Of a DNA stretch of 64,000 nucleotides, positions 10,436 to 22,865 are shown piece after piece. The position numbers and the translations under genes are program-made. The DNA comes from Posidonia oceanica (lineage: Eukaryota; Streptophyta; Magnoliopsida; Alismatales; Posidoniaceae): NCBI GenBank assembly GCA_037176725.1, contig JAZBRS010000044.1, positions 4,650,001 through 4,714,000 of the forward strand. Reading direction: 5' to 3'. The stretch's first letter is position 1; every line of letters starts with the position of its first letter. The notes beneath the pieces were generated by a model that saw only the letters and a list, made by a program, of their open reading frames with translations, was not told the origin of the DNA and searched no databases.

Positions 10436-11092
10436 GTGCACTACCGCGGGCGTCATACTGAGCAGGCGAAAACTGTAAAAAGTTTGCGTTGCTGAGGATG
10501 CCACTTTAAGTAATGCGCGATTAGGGGTTCGATTCCTAAGTATCCCATGTCTGGGAAATGGAATGCTGGAGTTGGTGTAATGACTACAGAGGAGTAGCAG
10601 TGCAATAAGAATGCAATGTTATGCAGTGAAATGCAATAAATATACAGTGGGACACCGGGCACGCGAAACTAAGAAAACGATCCGAATTGTGCACTACCGT
10701 GGGTAACATCCAAAACAGGCAAAGCCATAAAAAGTTTTGCGGGTGTAGAGGATGCTACCTTAGGCAATACGTGAACTAGGGGTTCGGATCCTAAGCACAC
10801 GATGTCCGTGTGATGATGAAATGCAATACTAGGATTGACTCTACGGAGGATACAAGGAAGCTATATGATGTTATGCAATGTTATGCAGTGAAATGTAGGG
10901 TATATACAGTGGAACGTGGGGCACGTGAAATCGAGAAAACGATCCCGGCGACGCACTACCGCGGGTATCATCCAAAGCAGGCAGAGCCGTAAAAAGTTTT
11001 GCAGGTGCTGAGGATGCTACCTTAGGCAATACATGGACCAGGGGTTCATATCCTAAGCACGCGATGTCCGTGTGATGATGAAATGCTAATGC
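10436..11092. repeat. Tandem repeat, three copies of about 258 bp
   Basis: Three diverged copies beginning near 10436, 10689 and 10951, each with GCACTACCG, AAAAAGTTTTGC, GAGGATGC and AGGGGTTC followed by TCCTAAG. Part of the H 3' region. Confidence 0.75.
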
Positions 11093-11871
11093 CATGCAAT
11101 AGAATGCTATTATACTACAACGAAAGGGTGATAACTTAACGGACCTATCACTGGATAGTTGGGGATTATCAGTCCTGATGAGGGTGGAGAGGAGCGGGAA
11201 TACCGAACCAGAAGGTGCAACAAAGGTCTGTAGACGCTCCCGCGACTGTTGGGGGTGTCAACCCAAAAGAGGGTGAGACGATACCAAGGGGCTGCCAGGC
11301 ACACTTGGATATCGAAGGCGGTGACAGGCCAGCAAGTCTGTCAGGCAAGAGAGGTGGTGACAAGTGGGATGACTTGTAACCACGAATGCAACGGGAATAC
11401 CATACCCAAAGGTGTGGCAGAGGTTCGTAGACGCTCCCGTAACAGTTAGGGATGCCAGCCCAATGCAGATGGAAATGTGATACCAAAGGACAGCCAAATA
11501 AAGATGCCTCTGGTATTTGTAGATATCCCATTTTCACATTTCCCAAAGTTCATAGAGGACAGGGACTTCTGAGGCACCAAAGATCACATGTCTAAGGTTT
11601 AACAACACATTTTCTAGATCTTCCTTGATTTCTTCAAAGCATCACTTGATCCTACCTTGACTCAGATTGTTAGCTGTGGCAGAGCCAACTCACTCAGACT
11701 CGTGGCAAGTCCAAGTACCCTGAATATCCTTTATTTCTACTCAGATTCGTGGTAGAGTTGAGTTAATAGAGATGCCTTCTTGATTTCATAGACTATCTGT
11801 AGTTTCTCGGCCTTCTATCTTGTTTCTCTGGCCAAAACCTGGAAAATAGGGCTGGAAATGACTTGAGCTTA

Positions 11872-12038
11872 TTAGTTGCCAGCTGAGGAGGCGACCATGA
11901 TAGGCGCCCTTTCAGCAGGCGACTAGGATAGATGTCCTTCTAACAGGCGTGCTCCTTAGTAACCAATTGAGGAGGTGACCCAGCTAGGCACCCCATCAAC
12001 AGGTGACTAAGCTAGGCGTCATTCAAAGGGGCGACTAA
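11872..12038. repeat. Type-2 dyad cluster 1 in B U3
   Basis: Five dyads, all with 9-nt spacers: TTAGTTGCC/GGCGACCAT (11872-11898), TAGGCGCC/GGCGACTAG (11901-11926), TTAGTAACC/GGTGACCCA (11956-11982), TAGGCACC/GGTGACTAA (11985-12010), TAGGCGTC/GGCGACTAA (12013-12038). The spacers share no sequence. The 3' LTR repeats the cluster at about 25645-25810. Confidence 0.85.
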
Positions 12039-12098
12039 CAGTCATAACCGCTCTGACAGTTGCTTTTCTACGGTCAATTCCCACTAACCCCTCAACCT

Positions 12099-12288
12099 TT
12101 AGGCGCCACCTCAATAGGCGACTAGACGGTTACGGAACTGCCTCGGTCTTCCCCATGATCCTTGACAATTAGGCGCCACTCCAACCGACGACTAATGATC
12201 GTGGTTCCCGTCAACCGAATTTCTACGGTTTTCTCCACGTTTGATTGGGCGGTTGCTAGCCTTAGTCGCCTATCCATGCGGCGACTGA
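12099..12288. repeat. Type-2 dyad cluster 2 in B U3, just upstream of TATA
   Basis: TTAGGCGCC/GGCGACTAG (12099-12125), TTAGGCGCC/GACGACTAA (12169-12195), TTAGTCGCC/GGCGACTGA (12262-12288); every spacer is 9 nt. The last dyad ends about 60 bp upstream of the TATA box. Counterparts in the 3' LTR lie at about 25873-26062. Confidence 0.85.
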
Positions 12289-12348
12289 CCATAACTGCCA
12301 AATTTTCTAGAAATTTCTATGTGTTAACCACCCACACCCCTTGGAGTC

Positions 12349-12357
12349 TATAAATAG
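12349..12357 (+). promoter_or_regulatory. TATA box, B 5' LTR
   Basis: TATAAATAG, also present in the 3' LTR (26120-26128), in C (49550-49558) and in reverse in the lone LTR (44202-44210). Confidence 0.8.
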
Positions 12358-13030
12358 ACCCCGTGGGTCAGTGTTTGAACCCTCGGTCATTCTTGGAGAG
12401 AGACCCCCCTTAGTCAGGTCAGAAAGAAATCTTCTGTAGGTTTTAGGTTTCTGAGCTTCCACCTTCAAACAGTTAGAGTTTCCAAACTAGAAACCCTAGT
12501 CTCCACCCTCTATCCAGAGAGAAACCCAACTCAGATCCTAAAGATCACTACATCCCAAGATCCCAGAGATCCTGAGCCAAGGCAGAGCTCCGACCGTGCC
12601 TCCACTTCTACTCCACTGCAAACAGCATGAGGGTGAAGGGAGTATTCTTCCAATCTAATTTCCCATTTCATATTGCATTCCTTAAAATAAGACCCATAGC
12701 ATATGCATGAGGGGAACCACCCCTCGGTTAGTATTAGATTTAATTGCTTATGTTACTTTCTGTCTACTTTTATTAACATTTACTACACTTGAACTAATAT
12801 AGATCTTTTTCATTTTGCTTTGGAAGGGAAGGAAAACGCTTACGTAGCACGAGGAAGCCGCTAGACGACATCCAGCCGTCGATCTAGTGGTCTGAGGACC
12901 CACATCTTCACAATCTCCCCTAGGTGTCTTGTCTACCCAAAGGCAAGTGGCGATCACAACAAAGCTGTCGACGTACGTGGAAGCGTTGACATCTTCATCT
13001 TCAACACCCCAAAAATCCATCGACAGTTTC

Positions 13031-13047
13031 TGGCGATCACGGTGGGA
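13031..13047 (+). other. Primer-binding site of B
   Basis: TGGCGATCACGGTGGGA, 5 nt after the LTR end. It resembles a tRNA-Arg 3' end complement (from memory). Confidence 0.75.
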
Positions 13048-13074
13048 CTCGGCTTTAGCCAACCCCCGTGCTAC

Positions 13075-14179
13075 GTAAGTCAATTCCTTCCTTCCTTTCC
13101 ATTATTGTCATAGATCTAGGAGTAGTTTTTTGGGATCGGGTGATCGTACGCTTAGGTTTCCACGATACCCCAAACCTTTTCTCGTTTTTTTCTGTTTCTA
13201 ACATCAGTAAAATCCCAAGCTCCAACAATTAGGGGCTATTTTACTGAGGTCAGAAGACTGTGCTGTGAGCCGCCTATCCCAGAAGCGCCTGTCCTAGCCG
13301 CATCTCCAGAGGGCAACTGACAAAGGCGCCATTTACACAGGCAACTACACCAGTCCGTTTTTTTTATTGCAGATCTTTGGTTTTTCTTTCTGTATTCTGT
13401 GCTGTATTTTTAGATCTGCAGTAGCATAAAAAAAAAAAATTAAAAACAACTCTCCATGTCCACTGTGTTTTAGTTTTTTTAACAGTTTTTAGATTTGATT
13501 GTGTCCACCCTTAAGGTGGAAACTAATTGTTTAGTATTAAAGTTGAAGTTCCTTGAGGAAGTCTTTCTCTAGCTAGAATAGTTAACCTGAGCGAACCCGG
13601 GCCAGTGCAAGTCGCTCTCCCATACTCAGCGTTAATTGCAATAGTTAGATCAAGATCTCAAGGTGTCCCAAGTGTTATTATTGACTCCTCTCTCTCCCTG
13701 AGTCAATAGTAAAACTTGGTAGATACTTTACACTTTAATATTTCATGTTTATTTTTTTTTTTTTTGTGGTTTGCTAAGTGTCGAGCCTAAGGACAGAATC
13801 CGAGGTGGAGGGTCCCTCTTTAGAGAGACAAGCCCCCCATCTAGGCCCTCTTGGTGGACCCTAAAGAAGGTCAAGGAGGAGTACCTTAAAGCCAACCAAT
13901 CCCAGTTACTTGTGACTCATGCAGGTTTAATTGATCAATCCATTAATTAAACACTTAAACAAGTAAAAACAACGCACTATTTGAAACCTGTTTTTTATTA
14001 TTTTTCCTGACTGTTGCGTGGTCAGTCCAAGACAGACCTGGTTTGCTGACTCAACAAGAGGCATAGCCGCCTGTTCAGAAGGCGCCTCGCCCAACCGCCA
14101 GTGAAAACAACGACTTGTTTGGCCGCCTATATTACAGGCGACTATAGGGGAACCCTTCGTTTCAGTGCATTGCTTGCAG
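13075..14179 (+). other. Possible leader intron of B
   Basis: Donor C/GTAAGT at 13075 lies about 28 nt downstream of the primer site; acceptor TTGCTTGCAG/G ends at 14179, ahead of the gag ATG at 14400. C has the same pair (50215 and 51366), and A and A2 keep the donor. Type-2 dyads lie inside (about 13268-13350 and 14062-14145). Splicing is inferred only. Confidence 0.45.
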
Positions 14180-14333
14180 GGGTTTATATATATTACTGTT
14201 CACAAAGTTGTAGGCACAAACTGTTTTAGTTTCTGTTGATTTTCCTTTATTCCATCGAGTCTGTATTAATTAGTGTTACTTGAGTCTGTAATTTCTTTTT
14301 AATCTCCTATAATAGTTTGTAATAGTCTAGAAA

Positions 14334-14399
14334 AAAAGAAAAAAAGAAAAGAAAGAAAAAGAGAGAAAAAGAAAAAAAGAAAAAAAGAAAAAGAAAACA
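14334..14399 (+). repeat. Purine-only tract directly before gag of B
   Basis: A/G-only run with AAAAAGAAAAAG units ending one base before the ATG. Comparable tracts occur in A and A2 leaders. Confidence 0.85.
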
Positions 14400-14856
14400 A
14401 TGGAGTACACTAGCGCATCATCTACCTCCACCTCTATGGTGCAACCGACTCTAGGCCCAAATGGGTTCTCTTACAGGGACTCAACTCCACAAGCGGAAGG
14501 GTCGGGAACCCCTTGGTTCTTGCATGCAACAGGGCGGCGACAGCTCCCGCACGTCTCTATACCCTTCGATTACAATACCGAAGAAGGAAGAGAGACAAGC
14601 CAATTTCAAACTTGGAACACTCAGCCTGAGCTTACATGTCCGGAGTTGACTTCCCGTGTAGTGCCTCCCGTCGTGACTACCTTTCATCCAACTGAGGAGG
14701 AAATCAACGAGGTCTGGAAGTCCCTGGCTCAACAACACTGTACCTATACAAACCCACAAACTTCAACAATCCAAGAACACCACAACCACTTACTCCATAC
14801 ACCAGTCTATACACATGCCATACCAGACCCTACCTTCCCTAACCAAGGTTCCTACC
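14400..14856 (+). pseudogene. gag: gag of B, N-terminal part, cut by solo LTR S2
   Basis: The frame opens at ATG 14400 right after the purine tract. The first 150 or so residues are Ser/Thr/Pro/Gln-rich and match the start of the C gag (51494-51970), including the phrase GPNGF. It is interrupted at 14856 by S2. The inserted length plus its duplication is 5805 bp, a multiple of three, so the same frame number resumes at 20657. Gag would form the capsid-like particle. As it stands the piece runs into the LTR and stops within it. Confidence 0.85.
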
Positions 14857-17800
14857 TGTAGCGATCCCGATCGGAATCAGGCTCGCTAATCTTAGCGGCG
14901 ATTGGATCCAAGGAAGGGGCTCGACTCGAAAACACTTGAAATCGAGGAGAAAAGAGAAGGATAAGACAAATCAGAGTCGCCACCATGTCTATTAACGGGA
15001 GACAAGGAAAACCGGGGGAAATGCGTGAATTAACATGCAAAACCAAGCAAGAAATGCAAAGCAAAGCAATGCAAAGGAAACAAATGCAAATACATGCAAA
15101 TGAGATGACTCTAGCCTAGGATAAGGGCAGTACGGTCATTACGGGCCAAAAGACAGGGCAAGGACTCCTGTTACGCGCGGGGAAGGTGTTAGGCACCCCC
15201 GACACGCCCGAAAATCGGTCTTTCTAGGCTTACGCTCGCATACGCAGGGAAATGCAGGACTGGATGCCTATGTGCCTATGAATGCCTAAATGAATGCTCA
15301 AGGTGTGCTCTAAGTGGAGAGATGCAGAGCAAGGAAAGTAAACATGCTTTCTAAATGCTCAGTCGCGCTGTCTGTGTTCCGAATCAGGCGAAGCCTAGCT
15401 CGTGAGAACTCCAGACAGTAAGCATCACAGCCCTATATGCAAATGCAGGCGAAAAAGCAAAACAACGGCAAAACCATGCAATGCAATCGACATGCAAGAG
15501 AAAACGGCGTAAAACACGCAAAACGAGGCGAAAAACAAGAAAGCGTGCAAAACGGTGCAAAAAGACAAGGTCGGCACGTAAAACGGGCGAGAAAGCAGGG
15601 CGGCACGCAAATTGGTGCAAAAGACGGTGACGGGCACGCAAAACTGTGCCAAAAACAGGACGAGCGCGCAAAACGACGCGAAAAACAAAGCAGGCATGCA
15701 AAACGGTGCCAAAACGAGAACGGGCATGCAAAACGGTGCCAAAAGCTGCGAGATAAAAACCTCGGAAAAGCAGTGCGAATGCAAATGCAAAGAAAAGATT
15801 GGAAGCAGAAAAAGGAGAGGCAGAACAGCGCATGTGTGAGAACAGGCGCTGTTCAGGGCCACACAGAGTAGGTGTGAAGACCTACAAAGGGGAGGGTGAG
15901 CAAACGGAGGGATTACCACCTCTTTTGCGACCATTTCCCACTAAACCGTTCCACGGTGCGTCTCGCATGCTGCCCAAAGCTCGCGATGCGATCGGATCGT
16001 GGAAAAGGGGGAAGAAAGTCACATTAAGTGGTAAATCCAGGGAAAACTCAACACAAAACACATGGGGGAACGCGAAATGGAGATCCGAGCTGATAGATAA
16101 GAAGAGGAGGCCCTATTTTACATGCTTAAAGAAACAGAAATCGAAAACGAGGAAAACTATGCAAATGGCATGCAAATGAATGCAATGCAGGGGTTTAGGA
16201 GGACATACCTGGAAATTCGGGAGCCTGATCTGAGATCTGCTTGATCCATGCTGAAGAGCGCTTCGCTGCGGTCGCCTGGGCAGCTTGCTTGAGAAGATCC
16301 AACGGCCGGATCGGAAGATATCGCAGCTCCAAGGCAGGGAGGCCAGAACAGGGAAGAAGAACAGATCTAGGTGTTCAGGAGGTCCTAGGGGTGTGCAAAG
16401 GGTCCTCCCAAGTGAAGGGGAGCTAAAAGTGCTTAGTGTGTGCAAAAGGATGCCAAAATGCAAGACTAAATGAATGCAGAATGCATGCACAAGCAAAAAG
16501 AAACAAGGGGAACAAACTTGGAAAAGACAGGAGTTCAAAAGCATTTTTGAAAAAGAAGAGGGGCTAAAATGCAAATTTTCACAAAAGATGGGGTTCACAG
16601 AGGAGGGTTTTGAAAACAGGAGAGGGCAGAGGGTCATTTTGCAAAAAACTAGGCTCAGAAAGCTGATTTGAAAAGAGGGTATGCATTGGAAGAAGTTTTG
16701 AAAACAAAAAGAAATCAGAGTGCAATTTTGGAAAAAACTGGGGTCTAAAGTGCAAATTTTCCAGAAAACATGGTTTTGGGAAGTCTGGGGATGCAAGTGG
16801 AGGGTCTACATGCAATTTTGTAAGCATGGGAGCTAAGATGCATTTTCAGGGGCAAAACAGTCTTTTTACATGATTTTTAAAAGATGCAAGGACCTATGTG
16901 TGATTTTTGAATCATGCAGGGGTCAAATATGCAATTTTGTATGGTAAATATGCTCTGAAAACACTGAAGAGGACTGATGTGCAATTTCTGGAAAAAACAA
17001 GGGCCAAAATGCAATGTAGTAAGCAAAAATGCATAGGAAACAGTTACTATCCATTTAAAATGGACCTAAATGCAAATGCCAGAAAACAGAGGGAAGAAAA
17101 TGCAATACAACAAGCAAAAATAAAAAATAAAACCTAAGTTTCTACAGGACAGAGGATCAGGATGCAAATACTGAAAACAAAAGGGGCCCAGAATGCAATT
17201 TTATATGGCAAACTATATGCATTAAATCTAATTAAACTACTGCAGGACTTAAGTGTAGAAAACAAGAACTGAAGGGCTAAAGTCTAACTTATTAACGAAG
17301 GGAAGCACAGTAAAAGGACCAGAAAGCAAATAAGGAAAAATATAAACATTTCATGCAATTTAATATGGTTTCAGTTCAAAAATCAGCAGATTAAATCAAA
17401 TAAAGGACTGGAATGCAAAATAATAAAAACTTAGACTAGAAATGCAATATTTGCAAGAAAACTTAGATATCAGAAAAATAAGTGAACAGTGCTATGGCCG
17501 ACGGCCATGGACACTGTAGCAGCAAGCTGCCAGCGTCCATGAACGCCGGCACGGGGGTGTTGGAGTGGCGCAGACCGGTGGGGAGGCGCCTCCAGGTCCT
17601 GACGGAGGTCGGACGATGCTCGGCGGGGCTTGACGCAGGCTGGAGCGAGCCGGAGAAGCCACCGGAGGTCTGCAGAGCTTCAGAAATGCATTCCGGGCGA
17701 TCGGCGTGACGGCGCGGGGATCTGAAGACCGGAGCGTGCTCCTGAGGCTCGTGCGGACCGGAGGGTGCTGCTGGAAGGCCGTTCTGCTGACCGGAGCGGA

Positions 17801-20656
17801 GGGACGCGCGGAGAGTCTCGCCGGAGAAGACGACTCTGGCCGGAGCTGATTCGGCGCAGGAGTGAAGGAAGACCTACTCTAAAGGGGGGAAAAGCAAGAG
17901 GGGAAGAGTACGATGCTAAGGGAGTAAGAATATACCTGTTTCCGTGGCTGGGATGTCCTCCCGACGTAGGTGGTTTCAGAGGTCGCCGGTGGAGCTCGTC
18001 CGGTCGCTGTGGACGCTGTCTGCTGCTCGCGAGGATTGGGATCACCTCAGAGCGACCCTCCGGAGCTTCCTGGATGGTTGGACGGCTGCTGCGAAGACTG
18101 AAGGAAGATCCGACTGATCGTGGGTTCACAGAGGCAGCCGGAGGTCGGGGGGACTGTCCGCTGCTCCTCGAACAGGACGGGGGCCTCTGGAAGATTGCTG
18201 GAGGTCTGCGGATTAATTCTGGGCGGTTGAATTGATTTTCTGGAGGCTGTGGAGAAGATTTGGAGGTTGGGTCGGTTTCTGATCAGTGAGTGATGCAGGT
18301 GTTTGTAGTGGAGTCCTCGGCCTGTGGTGGGTTGCTAGGCTGAAGGCTAGGTGTTTCGGGAAGGTGGAGTTCAGGCGATTATCTAGGGAAGGTTTGGGAA
18401 GATGCGGTGGACTGTGGTGAAGGCAATTTTCAGGAGAGGAGGTGTTGGGTTGCAGTTGGTTTCAGCGGTGAATTCAGGTGGATTGGTGGTGGTTCTGGGT
18501 GGTGAAAGGCCGTGGAAGGGTGGAGGAAGATTGCTGGGTTTCTGGGTGATCTTGGGGGATCAATTGGGAGAGGAATGATGGCTGGAACGGGCCTGGTTTC
18601 TAAGGAAAAAGAAGGGGGAAGGCTGCTGAAAATCAGAGGGAGAAGAAGGAGATTTCGGTGGGGAATTCTCTCGATTTCTCTCGCTCTCTCTCTCGGATGG
18701 CAAAAGGGCAATGAAGGGGGTCGAATGCTGAGGCTTTATCAGCTGCTCTCCGGCTTGCTCGCGCGCTCTGGAATTCGAATTCCACCGGTGCGATCCACTG
18801 CTACTGAGGGAGACAAGCAGCCGGCGAGACGACAGGCAATTAAAGCCTCCCGGAATCGGTGCTGAGACAGGAGAGAGCGGCGAGCCGCTGTAGATGAAAG
18901 GATTGGAGAGCTTGAAATTTAAATGGGGGAGGGAACTCTGTTGCTCGCCACGGGAGAGAAAAGCTGAGAAGCTGAAGGAGGAAGAAGAAGGGTGGAGGAA
19001 GGCGGGCCGGACTGTGCTGCGGGCCGAGAAAAAGAAGGAAAAAATGAAGGAAAAAGAGAAATGGGCTGACGGGCCCAATAAGGAAAAGGAAGAAAGAAAA
19101 AAGAGAAGGAAGAAAGAAAGAAAGGGAAAAGAAGAGAAATAAAATAGGAAAAAATAAATTAAAAATAAGTAAAAATATTAGGGTGCTTGTGCTGTGAATT
19201 AGGATCTTAATCAGATTTTTTAATGACTTCTTTTGGTTAATTAGTGTGGTTTAAATGGGTTTTGGGCTTGATTAGGGTTTTAGGGTTTTGGTTTTGCTTT
19301 TAATTAGTTTTCACTTGATTAAATGTTTGTTAAACCTTTTTTAAATTGTTTTAAAAATTGTGTTTCCCTTGTTGGACACTTAGGATATTGATTAGGATTT
19401 TTTAGGATTTATTTTTGTATTAATCAGGGTTGTTTTTGGGTTTTTAAGTCTTAGTCTTCTTAGGGTTTTTTCTTTCTTAAGTCATTTAAATTATGCTTTT
19501 GATTTTTATTTGTTGATTTTTCTTGAAGTTTTTAGTTAGATTTCTCTGATTTGATGGGGTCTTTTTGAGTCTTTTAAATGTGTTTTTCTTTTCCTTTTAA
19601 TTAAGTTTTTAATTTGTTTTTTCCTTAGGTTTGTTAGGTTAAGTCTTTTTGCTTCTTTAATTATTTGTTTTAGTGCTTGATTTTTAATTCTTCTTATTAG
19701 GGTTTGTTTTTTAATTCTTTTGATAGGGTTTTCAGTTTTGGTGGGTTTTGATTTTATTTCAGTTTTTCCTTGATTTTTCCGTATTTTCTTTTTGGTTTGT
19801 TTTGCATTTTTTAGTTTGTATGTTTGATTTTCTTTTTAGCTTGATTTAGTTAAGTTTGGGTTTTTAATTGCTTGTTTAATGTTTTTTAATTGTTTTTCTT
19901 AGGGTTCTGATTTGTTTCTTTTATATTTTGGGGTTTTACAGATTTTTAGGAGTTTTTATGGATTTTAGCAAGGGAGAGAAAGGGGAAAAGAGAAAGAAGA
20001 AGAGAAGGGAAAAAGGAAGAATAAAGGGAAAAGAGATGAGTTGAAGGAGAAGGATTTTTTGAAAATTAGGGAAAGTATTAAAAATAAAGTAAAAATAGGA
20101 ATAAGATAGAAGAGGGATAGGAGTACAAAGGGGGCCCACAGTCAGGCCAGAAAAGGGGCAAGAGGGTGATGAAAAGAGAGATGATAATCAGGAGAGAGAG
20201 AGGAGAGAGAAAATGATAATCCCAGAGAGAGAAAAGGATAATTTGGATGAAAGGGGGTCTTAAGGGTCTTAGAATGGGGTGAAAATTGGTGAGTGGGTAG
20301 TCTAGGGTCTCTAGTGTTGGTCCTGAAGTTTTGGTTTGATTCTAAGAAGGTTTTGGAAGGGTTTTAAGGTGTAGAAAAAGGAGAGTTTTACCTAGGTTTT
20401 CTAGGGTTTTTGGGAATGGTCTAGGTTTGGAAATTTCTGAGTTCTTGGGTAGGCTTGCTAAGTGGATGCTGGTGGGTTTTCCTATGGATTTTGGTTAGGT
20501 TTTGAGCTTGGGAAGAGGGGTAAAGGCTTAGGTCAAGATGAGCTGATTTTGGAGGGTAAAGAAGAGGATTAGGGTTTGGTTTTGGGTTTGAGTTTGAGTC
20601 CAACAATCACCAGGAAGGCTCCAAGGATCCAAGCCTGCCAAGATGGGGTGTCAACA
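14857..20656 (-). mobile_element. S2: solo LTR, same family as S1, reverse (5800 bp)
   Basis: Plus strand reads TGTAGCGATCCCGATCGG... to ...GGGGTGTCAACA, the exact reverse of the S1 ends, flanked by CTACC on both sides (14852-14856 and 20657-20661). It is colinear with S1 throughout: conserved block (15143-15230), GGCAC-type hairpins (about 15520-15745), TGCAAAA-type repeats (16430-17440), GC-rich part (17500-18200), and an AT-rich part with TTAGGG-like words near its end. The reading frames within it (for example near 16113-16796 and 17680-18235) are counterparts of S1 frames in repeat sequence, not genes. Confidence 0.93.
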
Positions 20657-22865
20657 CTACCCACCATACCACACAATGCCCACCTACCCTTACATCCATC
20701 CAACTCCACCATATGCAACCCAATACATGCCACAACCTCCCGCTAAGACCCAATACTACCCCACTCCACTCCCATCATCATTCTTCCAGCCACAACAACC
20801 TCCTATTAACACGCAATACTACCCTACACAACCTCAGTCACCCTTCCTTCCCCCACAACATAACCCATCATTACCACAGACACAAAAACACCCGAGCCAG
20901 GGGCAATATGCCGCACTAGGGACAGATCTCAAAAGGATGATCGCCGAAGCACTAACAGAGGCGGGAGTTATATCCAAAGCACCGATAGGATTTGACACGT
21001 CGAAATTTCCTCATTTTTTTCTTCCACCTGGATTCAAAATGCCAAAAATGAGGAAATACAGTGGAATGGAGGATCCAAGGGGCCATTTAGCCACATTTGC
21101 CATGGACGCTCTACCCTATCAATATGACAATGGGCTTATAATCTACCTCTTCTTTAAAAGCTTGGAAGGAGAAGCACTGGGATGGTTCAACATGCTCACA
21201 GCATATGATCTCAGTGACTTCAAGATGGTCCAGGAGAAATTTCTACGTCGATATGTTCATCGCATCTAGCATGAGCCCACAATGAGCGACCTCCTCGCTG
21301 AAAAGATGAAACCTGTTGAGGAGTTCGCCACTTTTGCAAGTAGATGGAGGGACATGGCTGCAAGGTCTAAATGCTATATTCCTGAAAGTCAAGCTATCAA
21401 GATCATCGCCCGCAACACCACAGGAGCACTCAGAATAGGGCTACTAATGAGTGACCTCCAAACATACCCTCAGCTACACGAACGCACTGCAAGGATCCTC
21501 CGTCACAAAGAGGACCTACCATTCTTAGAGCTCGAGGGAAGGGGCAAAAAGAAGGGCACTAGCTATACACCTGAAGGGATCACTGGTGACATGGCATAGG
21601 TCTCAATCCAACAGAAGCAGAAGGGCCAATACCAGTCTGAGCAATCACTCCTGGCCAAAAGGCAACCGACCCAGTATCAACCAGAGCTGTACCTAAGCCA
21701 ACCAGCATAGTACCAGGGGCAGTTAGTGCAGTCAATGCAGCACCAACAACAACAGCCACATGATTATCCAGTACATCCCCAGCAAAGATACCAGGGGCAA
21801 CAACAGGGGCAGAAGAACTATCACAACGTCCCTCCTCCACGAAACTACAAAGGCTCTCAGAGGCAAAACTAACCTCCGCTTCCTGAATCAATCATCGATA
21901 CATTCAGGAAGCTGGTTGAGAGTGGAGATCTGCAGCTCCCAGAGCCCAGTCCGAGTTATCTAAGCACTAATATGGCCAAGCATTGCCCTTATCATCAGAA
22001 CAATGGGCACACCCTTGAAGAATGCTTCACTGTCAAAGATAAAATACATAATCTTAATGACAAGGGTGAGAACATGTGGTCTGAGCTCAAAGCCAGACTA
22101 AAGGTGGCTCAGGAAGGACAACAGGTGATGCAGATACACCAAGAGCCCTTGTTCAACTATCGAGTAGATCATGCGGATGCGGAGATCATCTTATCAGCTG
22201 CTCGGGCTGAATTTGCATCCATCTAGTGCATACCAGCAGATCCAGAGCAGAGCCCATCCAGTGAAGGGGACCTTGATTCCCAGGTACTCCAGGACTTAAC
22301 AAAGGAAGGCTGCTCACCCATCTATGACGGGTACACTGACCCAAACTGGTACAATGAAAAGGCAGTGGACTCTTAGATGTTCCAAAACTCAACAAAAGAA
22401 GACCAGTTGCCCTTCTACGATGAGTATGCAGATGCAGACTGGTATAAAGCAGAAGCTGCACTCAGTTCACTCTGCCAAGCTCTCCAAGCAGCACAAGCAA
22501 GAGGTGATCCTCCTCCTAAACCGCCCGATCCTACAAGAGGACACACTAGGGGCAGTCATGAGCACTGTGTTCATGAAGGAGAGGTTAATGTACAGCACAT
22601 CGGTAGCCACACTTCAAGAGGAGAAGGAAATCTGATAGCCTCACTCCAAGACAAAGCCACCAGGGGCACACCACCTGGAAAGGGTCAGAACGAGTCCGAC
22701 TCTGACCCTCTGAAAGCAAGGACAGGGCGCAAGCCGAAGGAACGACAAGAACATGCGCCACAAGCACCTGACCACTTAACGCCAGGGGCAGACTTCCGCA
22801 GTCACCCCTCAGATAAGCCCCCTCATCTGGGAAGCGAGGTGCGAAGTTCCACTGAACCAGACTAA
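20657..22865 (+). pseudogene. gag: gag of B, main part with capsid domain and knuckle, six stops
   Basis: One reading frame throughout. A Pro/Gln/Tyr-rich linker is followed by the retrotransposon gag domain (about 20985-21560), with the motifs PPGFKMPK, KYSGMEDP and LEGEALGWF. Downstream is a knuckle CPYHQNNGHTLEEC (about 21984-22025), a C-H-H-C pattern typical of TAT/Ogre gag. An acidic/Pro-rich tail ends at 22865. In-frame stops: TAG at 21267, 21597, about 21706, 22224 and 22374, and one TAA near 21870. There is no frameshift, so decay is by point change. No pol follows. Confidence 0.9.

Larger units (their letters stand above)
9927..11517 (-). mobile_element. Element H interior, 3' non-coding part
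   Basis: No credible gene. It starts with GCGAGGTCAAGCGTAGCGAGACC, also found (same position) at the start of the D interior (55761-55785). It ends in the phrase GATGCCTCTGGTAT, where B is inserted; H resumes at 26796. Confidence 0.75.
11518..13025 (+). mobile_element. B 5' LTR (1508 bp)
   Basis: Begins TGTAGATATCCCATTTTCAC and ends AAAATCCATCGACA. U3 carries the type-2 dyads; TATAAATAG is at 12349-12357. The segment after the TATA box is rich in GAGATC/CCCAGAG words. Confidence 0.93.

Noticed and set aside
10520..10545. tRNA gene or SINE: GGTTCGATTCC matches a B box
   Set aside because: No A box or cloverleaf upstream, and the other two copies of the 258-bp repeat have changed this word.
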